Source: Streptomyces hoynatensis
GTDB taxonomy: Bacteria; Actinomycetota; Actinomycetes; Streptomycetales; Streptomycetaceae
DNA length: 64,000 nt
Reading direction: 5' to 3'
Assembly (NCBI RefSeq): GCF_003626535.1
Contig: NZ_RBAL01000007.1
Span: 248,001 to 312,000, forward strand
A model generated the notes under the pieces. That model did no database searches and had not been told where the DNA came from. It was given only the letters and a program-made list of their open reading frames with translations. Within the stretch, counting starts at the first letter, position 1. Each line of letters starts with the position of its first letter. Below, piece by piece: positions 10,336 through 17,998 of this stretch. Made by a program: the position numbers and the translations under genes.

Positions 10336-10886
10336 GGAGGGCGGGTGCAGGTTTGTTTACGGGGCGGGGTTGGGTATGGCCTGAGCGTGCCGGGCACGAC
10401 GCGATCGGCCCCTTCCGTGACACGCCGGTCGAGCCAGCCTTACCAGCCCGGCACGCGTCTCCCTTGAGGGAGACCCGCGGGAACGATCCGTACATGCCAC
10501 AGCGCCCGTTGTGGCACGGGGGAATGCCTTTCGGGCGCTGCGGCAGTCCAGGGCACTCCGGACGAGCCGGGGTGCGGTTTTCGATCGGCCGGTATCGGCT
10601 CGGCGGTTGCCCGGGTTTCGGCCGGGCCGAGCGCGAAGTGATCCGTGAAGTGACCGTCGTGCAAACGAGTATTCACCTGATCGATTAACCGGGGTATCTC
10701 CGGTGACTCGATCACGATCAGGCCGGAACGCGTGAACCGGTTGTGTTTCTCACATTCCGGCGGCACGCGGTCCGGATATGCAATCCGGATATCCGTCATG
10801 CGGTGCGGTGCGGACCCGGCATGCCGGTCGCGCATCCGCCGGCCCGCCCTCGCGGTGGCGCGCCCCACGGGGCACGGCCGGCCGCG
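10336..10886. other. Long intergenic region between ispD and carD; small hairpins and a doubtful ORF
   Basis: The region has lower GC than the flanking genes. Two small hairpins are visible: a 7-bp stem with a TTGA loop (10457-10474) and a 7-bp stem with an 8-nt loop (10495-10516). A direct repeat TCCGGATAT lies near 10780. A minus-strand frame (about 10440-10800, starting MTDIRIAYPDR) encodes a partly protein-like stretch but has irregular third-position GC and no clear ribosome binding site. It may be the 3' end of the carD transcript plus the ispD promoter region, or contain a small gene; I cannot decide. Confidence 0.4.
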
Positions 10887-11369
10887 TCAGGAGGCGAGCA
10901 CCTCGTCGAGCAGCGACTCCGCCTTGTCCTCGTTGGTGGCCTCGGCCAGCGCCAGCTCGCTCACGAGGATCTGCCGCGCCTTGGCGAGCATGCGCTTCTC
11001 GCCCGCGGACAGCCCCCGCTCGCGCTCACGGCGCCACAGGTCACGGACGACCTCGGCCACCTTGATGACGTCGCCGGACGCCAGCTTCTCCAGGTTTGCC
11101 TTGTAGCGGCGGGACCAGTTCGTCGGCTCTTCGGCGTACGGCGCGCGCAGCACCTCGAAGACCCGGTCGAGACCGTCCTGGCCGACCACGTCGCGGACGC
11201 CGACCAGCTCGGCGTTCTCCGCAGGCACGCGTACTTCCAGGTCACCCTGGGCGACCTTCAGCACCAAGTAAGTCATGTCCACGCCCTTGATCGGGCGGGT
11301 TTCGATGGCCTCGATCGTCGCAGCCCCGTGATGGGGATAGACCACGGTGTCGCCAACCTTGAACGTCAT
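10887..11369 (-). CDS. carD: CarD/CdnL-family RNA polymerase-binding transcription regulator
   Basis: A 160-residue global transcription factor that binds the RNA polymerase beta subunit and stabilises open complexes, notably at rRNA promoters. The N-terminal RNAP-interaction (Tudor-like) domain runs from [19 protein letters not shown] to about residue 60. The C-terminal helical DNA-binding domain contains the conserved [13 protein letters not shown] tryptophan segment. The length equals that of other actinobacterial CarD/CdnL. I chose the ATG at 11369 because all homologs start at the [10 protein letters not shown] strand; an upstream frame extension of 10 residues is spurious. A good promoter lies just upstream. 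Confidence 0.96.
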   Translation of the reverse strand: MTFKVGDTVVYPHHGAATIEAIETRPIKGVDMTYLVLKVAQGDLEVRVPAENAELVGVRDVVGQDGLDRVFEVLRAPYAEEPTNWSRRYKANLEKLASGDVIKVAEVVRDLWRRERERGLSAGEKRMLAKARQILVSELALAEATNEDKAESLLDEVLAS

Positions 11370-11397
11370 GTGACAGGTACCCCTTCCGTGGCTCTCC

Positions 11398-11426
11398 ATC
11401 CTAACACGGGAAGACGCCCCTTTGAA
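11398..11426 (-). promoter_or_regulatory. Putative carD promoter
   Basis: On the minus strand TTCAAA (11421-11426) and TAGGAT (11398-11403) are separated by exactly 17 bp. TAGGAT matches the Streptomyces housekeeping -10 consensus. The 5' leader to the carD ATG would be about 20-25 nt. Confidence 0.6.
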
Positions 11427-12025
11427 TGACGTTTTCGCAGGTCAGACCATATCTCGGGGGTTGACAAGGACGCCCGTGGCGTGCTGCGCGGGCCCCCGGG
11501 CGACAGGTAACCGCAGGTGAGAGCCGGGTTTCGGCGCTCCCCGAAGGACCGGAGATCTCGGCAGAACTCGACGCGGAAGGCCACAAAGAAGTTTCCCGAA
11601 GCGGGGAAAGCTGTCCGATTTGTCGCAGTTGACGGAATGGGTTCAGCCACCAGTGCCCGTCTCGAAGAATTGATCAACAAGACCCGGCTGACTTCTCCGC
11701 CCGGAAGTCGCCACGGAACTCCCCAGGAACCCACAGGAACATCGCAAGGGCCGCGCGCGATAACCGCATTTCCCGCGCCCGGCGCCCTCGCCACCGGCGC
11801 ATTGCCCGCGCCGGCCGCCGCCCCGAGAGGCCGCACTCACATTGTGCTCCCGGCCGGACACGCTCGGGCGACCGGGGTCGCCGGGTGGGTGCGGCGAGGG
11901 TGCGGGGGCCGCCCGTCCGGTCCCGCGGGGCCACGCAAGGCAGGGCCGGGTGCGGCCGGGACTGGGGCGGTCGGTACCCTGTGCCCCGATAGATCATCCT
12001 GACCGTCCGAGGAGATGCCGCCGCC
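11427..12025. other. Intergenic region between carD and a divergent lipoprotein gene
   Basis: About 600 bp that are AT-richer than the surroundings (notably 11570-11730). No ORF has Streptomyces-like codon structure on either strand. A TTGATCAA palindrome (about 11670) and isolated -35-like TTGAC sequences are present without matching -10 boxes. The last 50 bp before 12026 carry GGTACCCT and GATAGAT, which could serve the lipoprotein gene. I see no RNA gene. Confidence 0.4.
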
Positions 12026-12883
12026 GTGAGCAGCAGCCTTCGACGCGGCGTGGCCGCCGCCTTCTTCGCGTTCTCGATCGCCGGGCTGACGGCCTGCGGT
12101 GCCGGTACCGACGCCGCGACCAGCGAGATCAAGCCGGACGTGGCGTCCGCCCAGGTGGACGACATCAAGGTGCAGAACGTCAGCATCGTCCTGCCGCAGG
12201 GCTCGTCCGAGGACCCGGGCGCGGTCGTCGGCCGCGTCTTCAACGGCAGCGACCGGGACCAGACCCTGGAGGCCGTCCAGCTCCCCGGCTCCGGCTCCCG
12301 CGTCGAGCTCGGCCCGGCCGAGGGCGAGAGCGACCTCGTGGTGCCCGCGCACGGCTCCCTCGCGCTCGGCGGCGAGGGCAACGCCTCCGCGGTCATCGCC
12401 GACCCGCAGTCCGGCGACATCGCGCTGGGGAACGCCCAGCGGGTGGTCTTCGTGCTCAGCGAGACCGGGGACATCGAGCTGCGGGCGCAGGTCGTGGACG
12501 ACTCCGACCTGCTGGCCGACTTCTCCGAATGGGGCGCGACCCCCACCCCCTCGACGGACGAGGAGGCCCCGGCCGGGGAGCCGCAGGGCTCGGCCGAGGG
12601 CACCGGCGAGGCGACGGCCGAGGGCGCGGGCGGCGCGACGGAGGGCGAGGGCACCGAAGGCACCGCGGGCGCCGAAGGGACCGAAGGCACGGCCGGCACC
12701 GAGGGCACCGAGGGCCCGGAAGGCACGGAGGGTTCCGGGCAGGCCGAGGGCGCCTCGGGCGAGGAGGCCACGGAGGGCGCCGGGAGCACCGAGGGCACGG
12801 AGAGCGCCCAGGGCACCGAGGGCACGGCGAACACCGAGGGTGCCGAGGGCACCGAGGGCGAGGGCGCCTCGCTGGACGGCTGA
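12026..12883 (+). CDS. Lipoprotein with Glu-Gly-Thr repeat tail, unknown function
   Basis: A 285-residue exported lipoprotein starting at GTG (GAGGAGATG lies about 10 nt upstream). The signal peptide ends in the lipobox LTAC, with lipidated Cys at about residue 24. Residues 30-165 form a beta-rich domain, possibly of the copper-chaperone-like fold seen in several actinobacterial lipoproteins. From about residue 175 the protein is a low-complexity tail of EGT/EGA/GTEG units that probably spans cell-wall material. It is convergent to phoP across a terminator. The function is not known to me. Confidence 0.75.
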   Translation: MSSSLRRGVAAAFFAFSIAGLTACGAGTDAATSEIKPDVASAQVDDIKVQNVSIVLPQGSSEDPGAVVGRVFNGSDRDQTLEAVQLPGSGSRVELGPAEGESDLVVPAHGSLALGGEGNASAVIADPQSGDIALGNAQRVVFVLSETGDIELRAQVVDDSDLLADFSEWGATPTPSTDEEAPAGEPQGSAEGTGEATAEGAGGATEGEGTEGTAGAEGTEGTAGTEGTEGPEGTEGSGQAEGASGEEATEGAGSTEGTESAQGTEGTANTEGAEGTEGEGASLDG

Positions 12884-12931
12884 GTCCACCGCCCGCCGGC
12901 CGGGCCCGCCCGCCGGCCGCACGTCGTCAGG

Positions 12932-12985
12932 ACGCCCCACTCCCCCGCGTCCCGCCAGGTGGCGGGGCGCCGGAGCGTGGGGCGT
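12932..12985. terminator. Convergent terminator between the lipoprotein gene and phoP
   Basis: Outer 9-bp arms ACGCCCCAC (12932-12940) and GTGGGGCGT (12977-12985) enclose an inner 6-bp hairpin CCCGCC-AGGT-GGCGGG (12951-12966). It is located between two converging genes and could work on both strands. Confidence 0.7.
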
Positions 12986-13034
12986 TCGGCGTGCGGGGGC
13001 GTTCGGCCGGGGCGCGCCCGGCCACGCCCGCCGG

Positions 13035-13715
13035 TCAGGGCTCGAACTTGTAGCCGAGGCCGCGGACGGTGACCAGGAAGCGGGGGGCGCCCGGGTCGGG
13101 CTCGATCTTGGCGCGCAGCCGCTTCACGTGGACGTCGAGCGTCTTGGTGTCGCCCACGTAGTCGGCGCCCCAGACGCGGTCGATCAGCTGCATCCTGGTG
13201 AGCACCCGCCCGGCGTTGCGCAGCAGCATCGCCAGCAGGTCGAACTCCTTCAGGGGCAGGTCGACCTTCCGGCCGGAGACGGTGACCACGTGCCGGTCCA
13301 CGTCCATCCGGACCGGCCCCGCCTCCAGGGCGGCCGGGCTCTCCTCCTCCGACTCGCCCCTGCGGCGCAGCACCGCGCGGATGCGCGCCACCAGCTCGCG
13401 GGAGGAGAAGGGCTTGGTCACGTAGTCGTCGGCCCCTATCTCGAGGCCGACCACCTTGTCGATCTCGCTGTCCTTGGCGGTCACCATGATGACCGGCACG
13501 TTGGAACGGCCCCGCAGCTGGCGGCAGACCTCGGTGCCCGGCAGGCCGGGCAGCATCAGGTCGAGCAGCACCAGATCGGCGCCGTTGCGTTCGAACTCGT
13601 CCAGTCCTTCCGGGCCCGTGGCCGCGATGGCGACCTCGAAGCCTTCCTTGCGGAGCATGTACGAAAGAGCGTCGCTGAACGACTCCTCGTCCTCGACGAC
13701 GAGCACTCGGGTCAC
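13035..13715 (-). CDS. phoP: Phosphate-response regulator PhoP
   Basis: A 226-residue OmpR-family response regulator. The receiver domain has the acidic pocket VVEDEE, phospho-acceptor Asp at about residue 52 (VLLDLMLPG), the MVTAKDSE loop and the KPF lysine. The C-terminal winged helix includes DTKTLDVHVKRLRAKIEPDP and ends GYKFEP. In Streptomyces, PhoP controls the phosphate-starvation regulon and antibiotic synthesis through PHO boxes. The start overlaps the phoR-phoP junction: phoR ends at 13712, a 4-nt overlap. The phoR partner, divergent phoU and PHO-box repeats support the name. Confidence 0.96.
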   Translation of the reverse strand: MTRVLVVEDEESFSDALSYMLRKEGFEVAIAATGPEGLDEFERNGADLVLLDLMLPGLPGTEVCRQLRGRSNVPVIMVTAKDSEIDKVVGLEIGADDYVTKPFSSRELVARIRAVLRRRGESEEESPAALEAGPVRMDVDRHVVTVSGRKVDLPLKEFDLLAMLLRNAGRVLTRMQLIDRVWGADYVGDTKTLDVHVKRLRAKIEPDPGAPRFLVTVRGLGYKFEP

Positions 13716-15019
13716 GGGAGGACCTCCCGGGCAGGATTGTCGGTGCGGGTGGAGTGCGGCTCCGGAGCGACGTCCGCGTCGGCGCCCTCTGGAAACTCGG
13801 CCGGTTCATGAAGAGTGCCACCGAAGCCGTCCCGCTTGCGGCGGGCGGCGAGGTGGCGTTCCTGCGCGCTGGTCGGTTCCGGCAGCCGCAGGGTGAAGGT
13901 GGAGCCCTGTCCCTCGGCGCTCCATACCTGGACCTCCCCGCCGTGCGAGGCGGCCACGTGTTTGACGATGGCCAGGCCGAGGCCCGTGCCGCCGGTGGCG
14001 CGGGACCGCGCCGGGTCGACCCGGTAGAAGCGCTCGAAGATGCGCTCCCGGTCGGCCTCGCTGATGCCGATGCCCTGGTCGGTGACGGCGATCTCGACGA
14101 GGTCGCCGCCCGGGGCCTGCACCTTGCTGCCGGCGATGGCCACCCTGGTGTGCGGCGGGCTGTAGTTCACCGCGTTCTCCACCAGGTTGCCGAGCGCGGC
14201 GGCGAGCTGTCCGCGGTTGCCCCAGACGGTGAGGCCCGCGGTGCCGCCGGTGGCGATGGTGATGTGCTTGCTGCCCGCCTGCTGGCGGCAGCGGTCGATC
14301 GCCTCGGTGACCAGCTCCTCGACCGGCACCAGCTCGGCGTGGGTCAGCATGTCGTTGTCCTGCACCCGGGAGAGGTCGATCAGCTCCTGGATGAGGTTGG
14401 TGAGGCGGGTCGCCTCGTTCTGCATCCGGCCGGCGAAGCGGGTCACTGCCTCCGGGTCGTCCGCGGCGTCGAGCACCGCCTCGGAGAGCAGCGAGAGCGC
14501 CCCGGCCGGGGTCTTCAGCTCGTGGCTGACGTTGGCCACGAAGTCGCGCCTGACCGCCTCGATGCGGCGGGCCTCGGTGAGGTCCTCGACGAGCAGCAGC
14601 ACCAGGCGGGCGCCCAGCGGCGCGGAGCGCGCCGAGAGGGCGAGCACGTCGGCCCGCCCCACCTTCCCGCGGCGCGGGAGGTCGAACTCCAGCTGGCGTA
14701 TCTCCCCGTCGCGCCTGGTGTCCCTGGCCATCTTCAGCATCGGCTCGACGGCGAGCCTGCCGCCGCGCACCAGCCCGAGGGCGTAGGCCGCGGAGCTCGC
14801 CTTGACCACGCCGTCGCTCTCGTCGAGCACCACGGCCGAGGAGCGCAGCACGGACAGCACGGTGTCCACGCCGGGGGGCAGCACGGCCACGGGGGGCTGG
14901 ACGGCGCGGTGCGGACGCGTACGCTCACGCTCGCTGAGCCGGAATGCCAGCATGGCGACGACGCCGGTGCACAGCCCGGCTATCGCGGCCACTGCGGCGA
15001 CCGCCGCGTTGACGTCCAT
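13712..15019 (-). CDS. phoR: Phosphate sensor histidine kinase PhoR
   Basis: A 435-residue membrane histidine kinase. One N-terminal membrane helix (VNAAVAAVAAIAGLCTGVVAMLAF) is followed by a PAS-like cytoplasmic sensing region, the H-box VSHELKTPAG and an HATPase_c domain (N box ENAVNYS, G boxes DQGIGI and GTGLGLAIVKHV). Streptomyces PhoR has the same single-span layout without a large external domain. It autophosphorylates under phosphate limitation and passes the phosphate to PhoP. It is translated first in a coupled phoR-phoP operon and transcribed away from phoU. Confidence 0.95.
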   Translation of the reverse strand: MDVNAAVAAVAAIAGLCTGVVAMLAFRLSERERTRPHRAVQPPVAVLPPGVDTVLSVLRSSAVVLDESDGVVKASSAAYALGLVRGGRLAVEPMLKMARDTRRDGEIRQLEFDLPRRGKVGRADVLALSARSAPLGARLVLLLVEDLTEARRIEAVRRDFVANVSHELKTPAGALSLLSEAVLDAADDPEAVTRFAGRMQNEATRLTNLIQELIDLSRVQDNDMLTHAELVPVEELVTEAIDRCRQQAGSKHITIATGGTAGLTVWGNRGQLAAALGNLVENAVNYSPPHTRVAIAGSKVQAPGGDLVEIAVTDQGIGISEADRERIFERFYRVDPARSRATGGTGLGLAIVKHVAASHGGEVQVWSAEGQGSTFTLRLPEPTSAQERHLAARRKRDGFGGTLHEPAEFPEGADADVAPEPHSTRTDNPAREVLP

Positions 15020-15092
15020 ATCCTCAGGTTATGCGGGCCGCCCCGGTGGTCCACAGGCGTGACTGGAGATGCTCTTCGGAACGCCCGCGAGA

Positions 15093-15125
15093 GTTCACCT
15101 TGCCGACAGCGATGCTTCACTTGCG
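15093..15125 (+). promoter_or_regulatory. PHO-box direct repeats between phoR and phoU
   Basis: Three 11-nt units are arranged head to tail: GTTCACCTTGC (15093), a weaker CGACAGCGATG, and CTTCACTTGCG (15115). The outer two match the Streptomyces PHO-box consensus GTTCACC and its variants. The site lies in the divergent phoR/phoU promoter region, where PhoP-P is known to act in other Streptomyces. Confidence 0.75.
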
Positions 15126-15207
15126 GGCGCGGCTGCGGCTGCTTTGCGGACGGAGCTTTGGCCCTGAGACGCTTGGTGGCTTGGCGGGTGAGGAAGGACA
15201 GTGAGTC

Positions 15208-15882
15208 ATGCGTGACGCATATCACGAGGAACTGGACGCGATCAGCGACAACCTGGTCGAGATGGCGCGGTTCGTCGGCTCGGCGATGGGCCGGGCCACC
15301 ACCGCCATGCTGGACGCGGACCTGAAGCTGGCGGAGAGCGTCATCGCCGGGGACGAGAAGGTCGACGAGATGCAGCGCGACCTGGAGAACTCCGCGATCG
15401 CGCTGCTGGCCAGGCAGCAGCCGGTGGCCACCGACCTGCGCATCGTCGTGACCTCGCTGCGGATGAGCGCCGACCTGGAGCGGTGCGGCGACCTGGCGCA
15501 GCACGTGGCGAAGGTGGCCAGGCTCAGGTTCCCCGACTCGGCGGTGCCGCGCGATCTGACGGCGACCATCCTGGAGATGGGGCAGCTGGCGCAGCGGCTG
15601 ATGGCGAAGGCCACCGAGGTCCTGATCACCAAGGACGTGGAGCTGGCCATGCAGCTGGAGCAGGACGACGACGAGATGGACTCGCTGCACCGGACGCTCT
15701 TCAGCCACCTGCTCGACGACCGCTGGCACCACGGGATCGAGACGGCCGTCGACGTGACGCTGCTCGGCCGCTATTACGAGCGCTTCGCCGACCACGCGGT
15801 GTCGATCGCCCGCCGGGTGGTGTACCTGGTGACGGGCGAGCACGCGGACGAGTTCGTGCCGGAGCCCGAGGCGACGGCCTGA
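15208..15882 (+). CDS. phoU: Phosphate signalling complex protein PhoU
   Basis: A 224-residue all-helical protein made of two PhoU repeats (about residues 1-100 and 115-215), with the typical metal-binding E/DxxxD segments (GDEKVDEMQRDLEN; QDDDEMDSLHR; YYERFADHAVSIA). PhoU links the Pst transporter to PhoR and damps Pho signalling. It is divergent from phoRP with PHO-box repeats between. The length matches the family, and the ATG follows GGAAGGACAG. Confidence 0.96.
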   Translation: MRDAYHEELDAISDNLVEMARFVGSAMGRATTAMLDADLKLAESVIAGDEKVDEMQRDLENSAIALLARQQPVATDLRIVVTSLRMSADLERCGDLAQHVAKVARLRFPDSAVPRDLTATILEMGQLAQRLMAKATEVLITKDVELAMQLEQDDDEMDSLHRTLFSHLLDDRWHHGIETAVDVTLLGRYYERFADHAVSIARRVVYLVTGEHADEFVPEPEATA

Positions 15883-16101
15883 GGCGAGGGCCCGAGGCGA
15901 CGGCCCGCGCGGCGGCCGGCGGCAAGGGCCCGCGCGGCGGTGGCCTTGTTGTGGGGGGCGGCCCGGGCAGCGGCGGCCTCATGGGGGCGCGGCCGGGGTC
16001 TCGCGGGGAGGCGGGGGGTGGTGAGCGCGCCGTGGCGCGCGCGGTCTGCTTCCGCGCGCCCGTCGTGCGCGGTTTTGTCCCCGCGGTCCGGCGCGTTCCC
16101 A

Positions 16102-16140
16102 TGGAGTCCGCGACCCATCCCGTGGGGTCCGCGACCCATC
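16102..16140 (+). repeat. Two tandem 18-nt direct repeats upstream of the Cys-rich micro-protein
   Basis: TGGAGTCCGCGACCCATC (16102-16119) and TGGGGTCCGCGACCCATC (16123-16140) differ at one base and start 21 bp apart, two helical turns. They end 17 nt before the start codon of the next ORF. The phase suits cooperative binding of a regulator, but overlap with the core promoter is not resolved. Confidence 0.7.
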
Positions 16141-16157
16141 GCTGCCGAGGAGGGACC

Positions 16158-16313
16158 ATGAGCGCCGCGCCTGCCCCGATACCCCGCCCCGCGACGACCC
16201 CGCCCAGGGAACGCCGCCCGCTGCCGCTGCTCGGGGGCTGCGGATGCCCCTCGGGCTGCTCCTGTGGCTGCCAGTCGGGCCGCGCCTGCCAGTGCGGGGG
16301 CAACTGCGGCTGA
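16158..16313 (+). CDS. Cysteine-rich micro-protein, metallothionein-like
   Basis: A 51-residue product with an excellent ribosome binding site (GAGGAGGG, 5 nt before ATG). The first 27 residues are Pro/Ala/Arg-rich. The last 25 hold eight cysteines in CxC and CxxxC spacings (GCGCPSGCSCGC and CQCGGNC), which suits a metal-thiolate cluster. There are no histidines in that part. I know no named family with this exact pattern, so metal binding is inferred from cysteine density. It stands alone between phoU and a histidine kinase gene, behind tandem repeats. Confidence 0.65.
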   Translation: MSAAPAPIPRPATTPPRERRPLPLLGGCGCPSGCSCGCQSGRACQCGGNCG

Positions 16314-16418
16314 GCCGTGGCGCGGCGCGGGCCACGCCCGCGCCCTGCCCGCGCGCCCTGCCGGGCCCGGCGCCCCTCTCCCGCGGGCGGCGCGGTGCGG
16401 CTCTCGCGCGGCGGCCGT

Positions 16419-17858
16419 TCAGCGCGGCCCGCGCGGTTCCGGCAGTGGCGGCTGCGGCAGTGGCGGTTCCGGCAGTGGCGGCTCGGGCAACGGCGGCTCC
16501 GCCGCGGAAGAGAGCAGGTCCGCCGCGCCCGTCGTGTCCGCCGCGCCCGTCGCGTCGGGTGTCCGCTCCGCGGCCGGGCCCGCCGCCGGCCAGGGAAGGG
16601 TGGCGGTCAGCTCGAAGCAGCCGTCGGCCGTCGGGCCGTGGCTCAGGCTGCCGCCGTCGAGGGCCACGCGTTCCTCAAGGCCGGCCAGGCCCGCCCCGGC
16701 GCCGGGGATCTCCGCGCGGGCCGGCCCGGCGGCCAGCGCGTTGCGCAGCCGGACGGTCAGGCCCTCGCCGGGCCCGCCGTCGAGCCGGACCGCGACGGGG
16801 AGTCCCGGTGCGTGCTTGCGGGCGTTGGTCAGCCCCTCCTGGACGACGCGGTAGACGGTGCGCTGCGCCGGGCCGCGCAGGGCGGCGCCCGGATCGCCGG
16901 CGCAGGACTCGGTGAGGGTGACCCGCTGCCCGGCGGACTCGGCCTCGGCGAGCAGGTCGGGCAGGGCGGAGATGCCGGGCGCCGCCGGCTCCCTTCCGCC
17001 GTCCCCCGGCGGGCGGCCCCGCAACAGGGTCAGCACCTCGCGCAGCTCCTCCAGGGCCTGGTGCGCGGTGTCCCTGATGGTCTGCGCGCTCTCGCTGATC
17101 TCGGCCTCGGTCAGCGGCCTCGTGCCCTCGGCGGCCGTCCGGCCGGTGCGGTAGGCGAGGGCACCGGCGTGCACGGAGAGCAGGGAAATGCGGTGCGCGA
17201 GCACGTCGTGCATTTCCCTGGCGATCGCGACCCGTTCGGCGCGGCGGGCCTCGGCCAGCCGCCTGGCGTGCTCGGCGCGCTCCCGCCTGGCGTCCTCCCG
17301 CAGCCGCAGCACCAGCTCCCGCCGCACCCGCACGCCCGTGCCCCAGGCGAAGAGGAGCAGGTAGTAGGCGAGGACGAAGGCCACCGGCGCCCAGCCGCCG
17401 TCCTCGGGGACGAGGTAGAGCAGCGCATACGGCGCGCAGGCGGCCAGGTGCAGGCCGAGGGCCGCCAGCGCGGGACGCCAGGGCACCCGCAGGCCGAGGT
17501 TGAGCAGCAGGATGCTCAGCGCGCCGAAGCAGCTGTCGGACACCGCGCCCACCGGAACCGCGGCGAGGGCGAGCAGCAGCGGGAAGCGGCGGCGCCACCA
17601 CAGGGCCAGGCAGGCCAGCGCGCCCAGCGGGGGATCGACCGCGAGCAGCCACCCGGGCAGCTGCTCGCGGTCCTGGCTGGTGAGGGTGAACAGGGCCCAG
17701 ACGCCGAGGGCCGCCGCGAAGAACAGGACGTCGACGAGCCAGTCGCGGCCCGTGCGGGCGGCGCGGCGCCTGGCGGAGGCCGCGCCGTCGGTCAGCAGCT
17801 CGCCCGGCAGGAGCAGGCGGTGCTCCCACCGGTCGCCGGCCGCCACCGATTCGCTCAT
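16419..17858 (-). CDS. NarL-type sensor histidine kinase without adjacent response regulator
   Basis: A 479-residue membrane kinase. Five or six hydrophobic helices (about residues 35-175) are followed by a coiled linker and a HisKA_3 domain with REMHDVLAHRISLLSVHAGAL. A degenerate HATPase domain follows (VVQEGLTNARKHAPG; GAGLAGLEERVALDGG). The C-terminus is a Pro-rich tail with the unit PPLPE repeated four times, encoded by a 15-bp DNA repeat (about 16440-16500). Start at ATG 17858. Such kinases are nearly always followed by an overlapping NarL/LuxR response regulator; none lies on either side here, so the partner is elsewhere or lost. Confidence 0.9.
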   Translation of the reverse strand: MSESVAAGDRWEHRLLLPGELLTDGAASARRRAARTGRDWLVDVLFFAAALGVWALFTLTSQDREQLPGWLLAVDPPLGALACLALWWRRRFPLLLALAAVPVGAVSDSCFGALSILLLNLGLRVPWRPALAALGLHLAACAPYALLYLVPEDGGWAPVAFVLAYYLLLFAWGTGVRVRRELVLRLREDARRERAEHARRLAEARRAERVAIAREMHDVLAHRISLLSVHAGALAYRTGRTAAEGTRPLTEAEISESAQTIRDTAHQALEELREVLTLLRGRPPGDGGREPAAPGISALPDLLAEAESAGQRVTLTESCAGDPGAALRGPAQRTVYRVVQEGLTNARKHAPGLPVAVRLDGGPGEGLTVRLRNALAAGPARAEIPGAGAGLAGLEERVALDGGSLSHGPTADGCFELTATLPWPAAGPAAERTPDATGAADTTGAADLLSSAAEPPLPEPPLPEPPLPQPPLPEPRGPR

Positions 17859-17998
17859 GCATCCGAGCGTACGTGCCCGCGCCCTCACCGCCCCCCGGCC
17901 CGGGCGGGGCGGTCAAGGCGGCGCCCCCGCAGCAGGGGAGAACATATCCTCTTCCTGTTGCTTGCTCATGGGGTCCAGGGAACCAGCCGGGAGGACAG

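Noticed and set aside
11517..12002. Plus-strand ORF between carD and the lipoprotein gene
   Set aside because: No ribosome site, Arg/Ser/Pro-rich composition, third-position GC not Streptomyces-like, no recognisable domain.
12600..12880. Repeats resembling a CRISPR or minisatellite
   Set aside because: The repeats are short, imperfect and in frame; they encode the Glu-Gly-Thr tail of the lipoprotein. There are no spacers.
17873..17998. 42-codon upstream extension of the AAA ATPase
   Set aside because: Composition is Pro/Gly-rich, there is no conserved motif, and the GTG at 17999 has a strong ribosome site.
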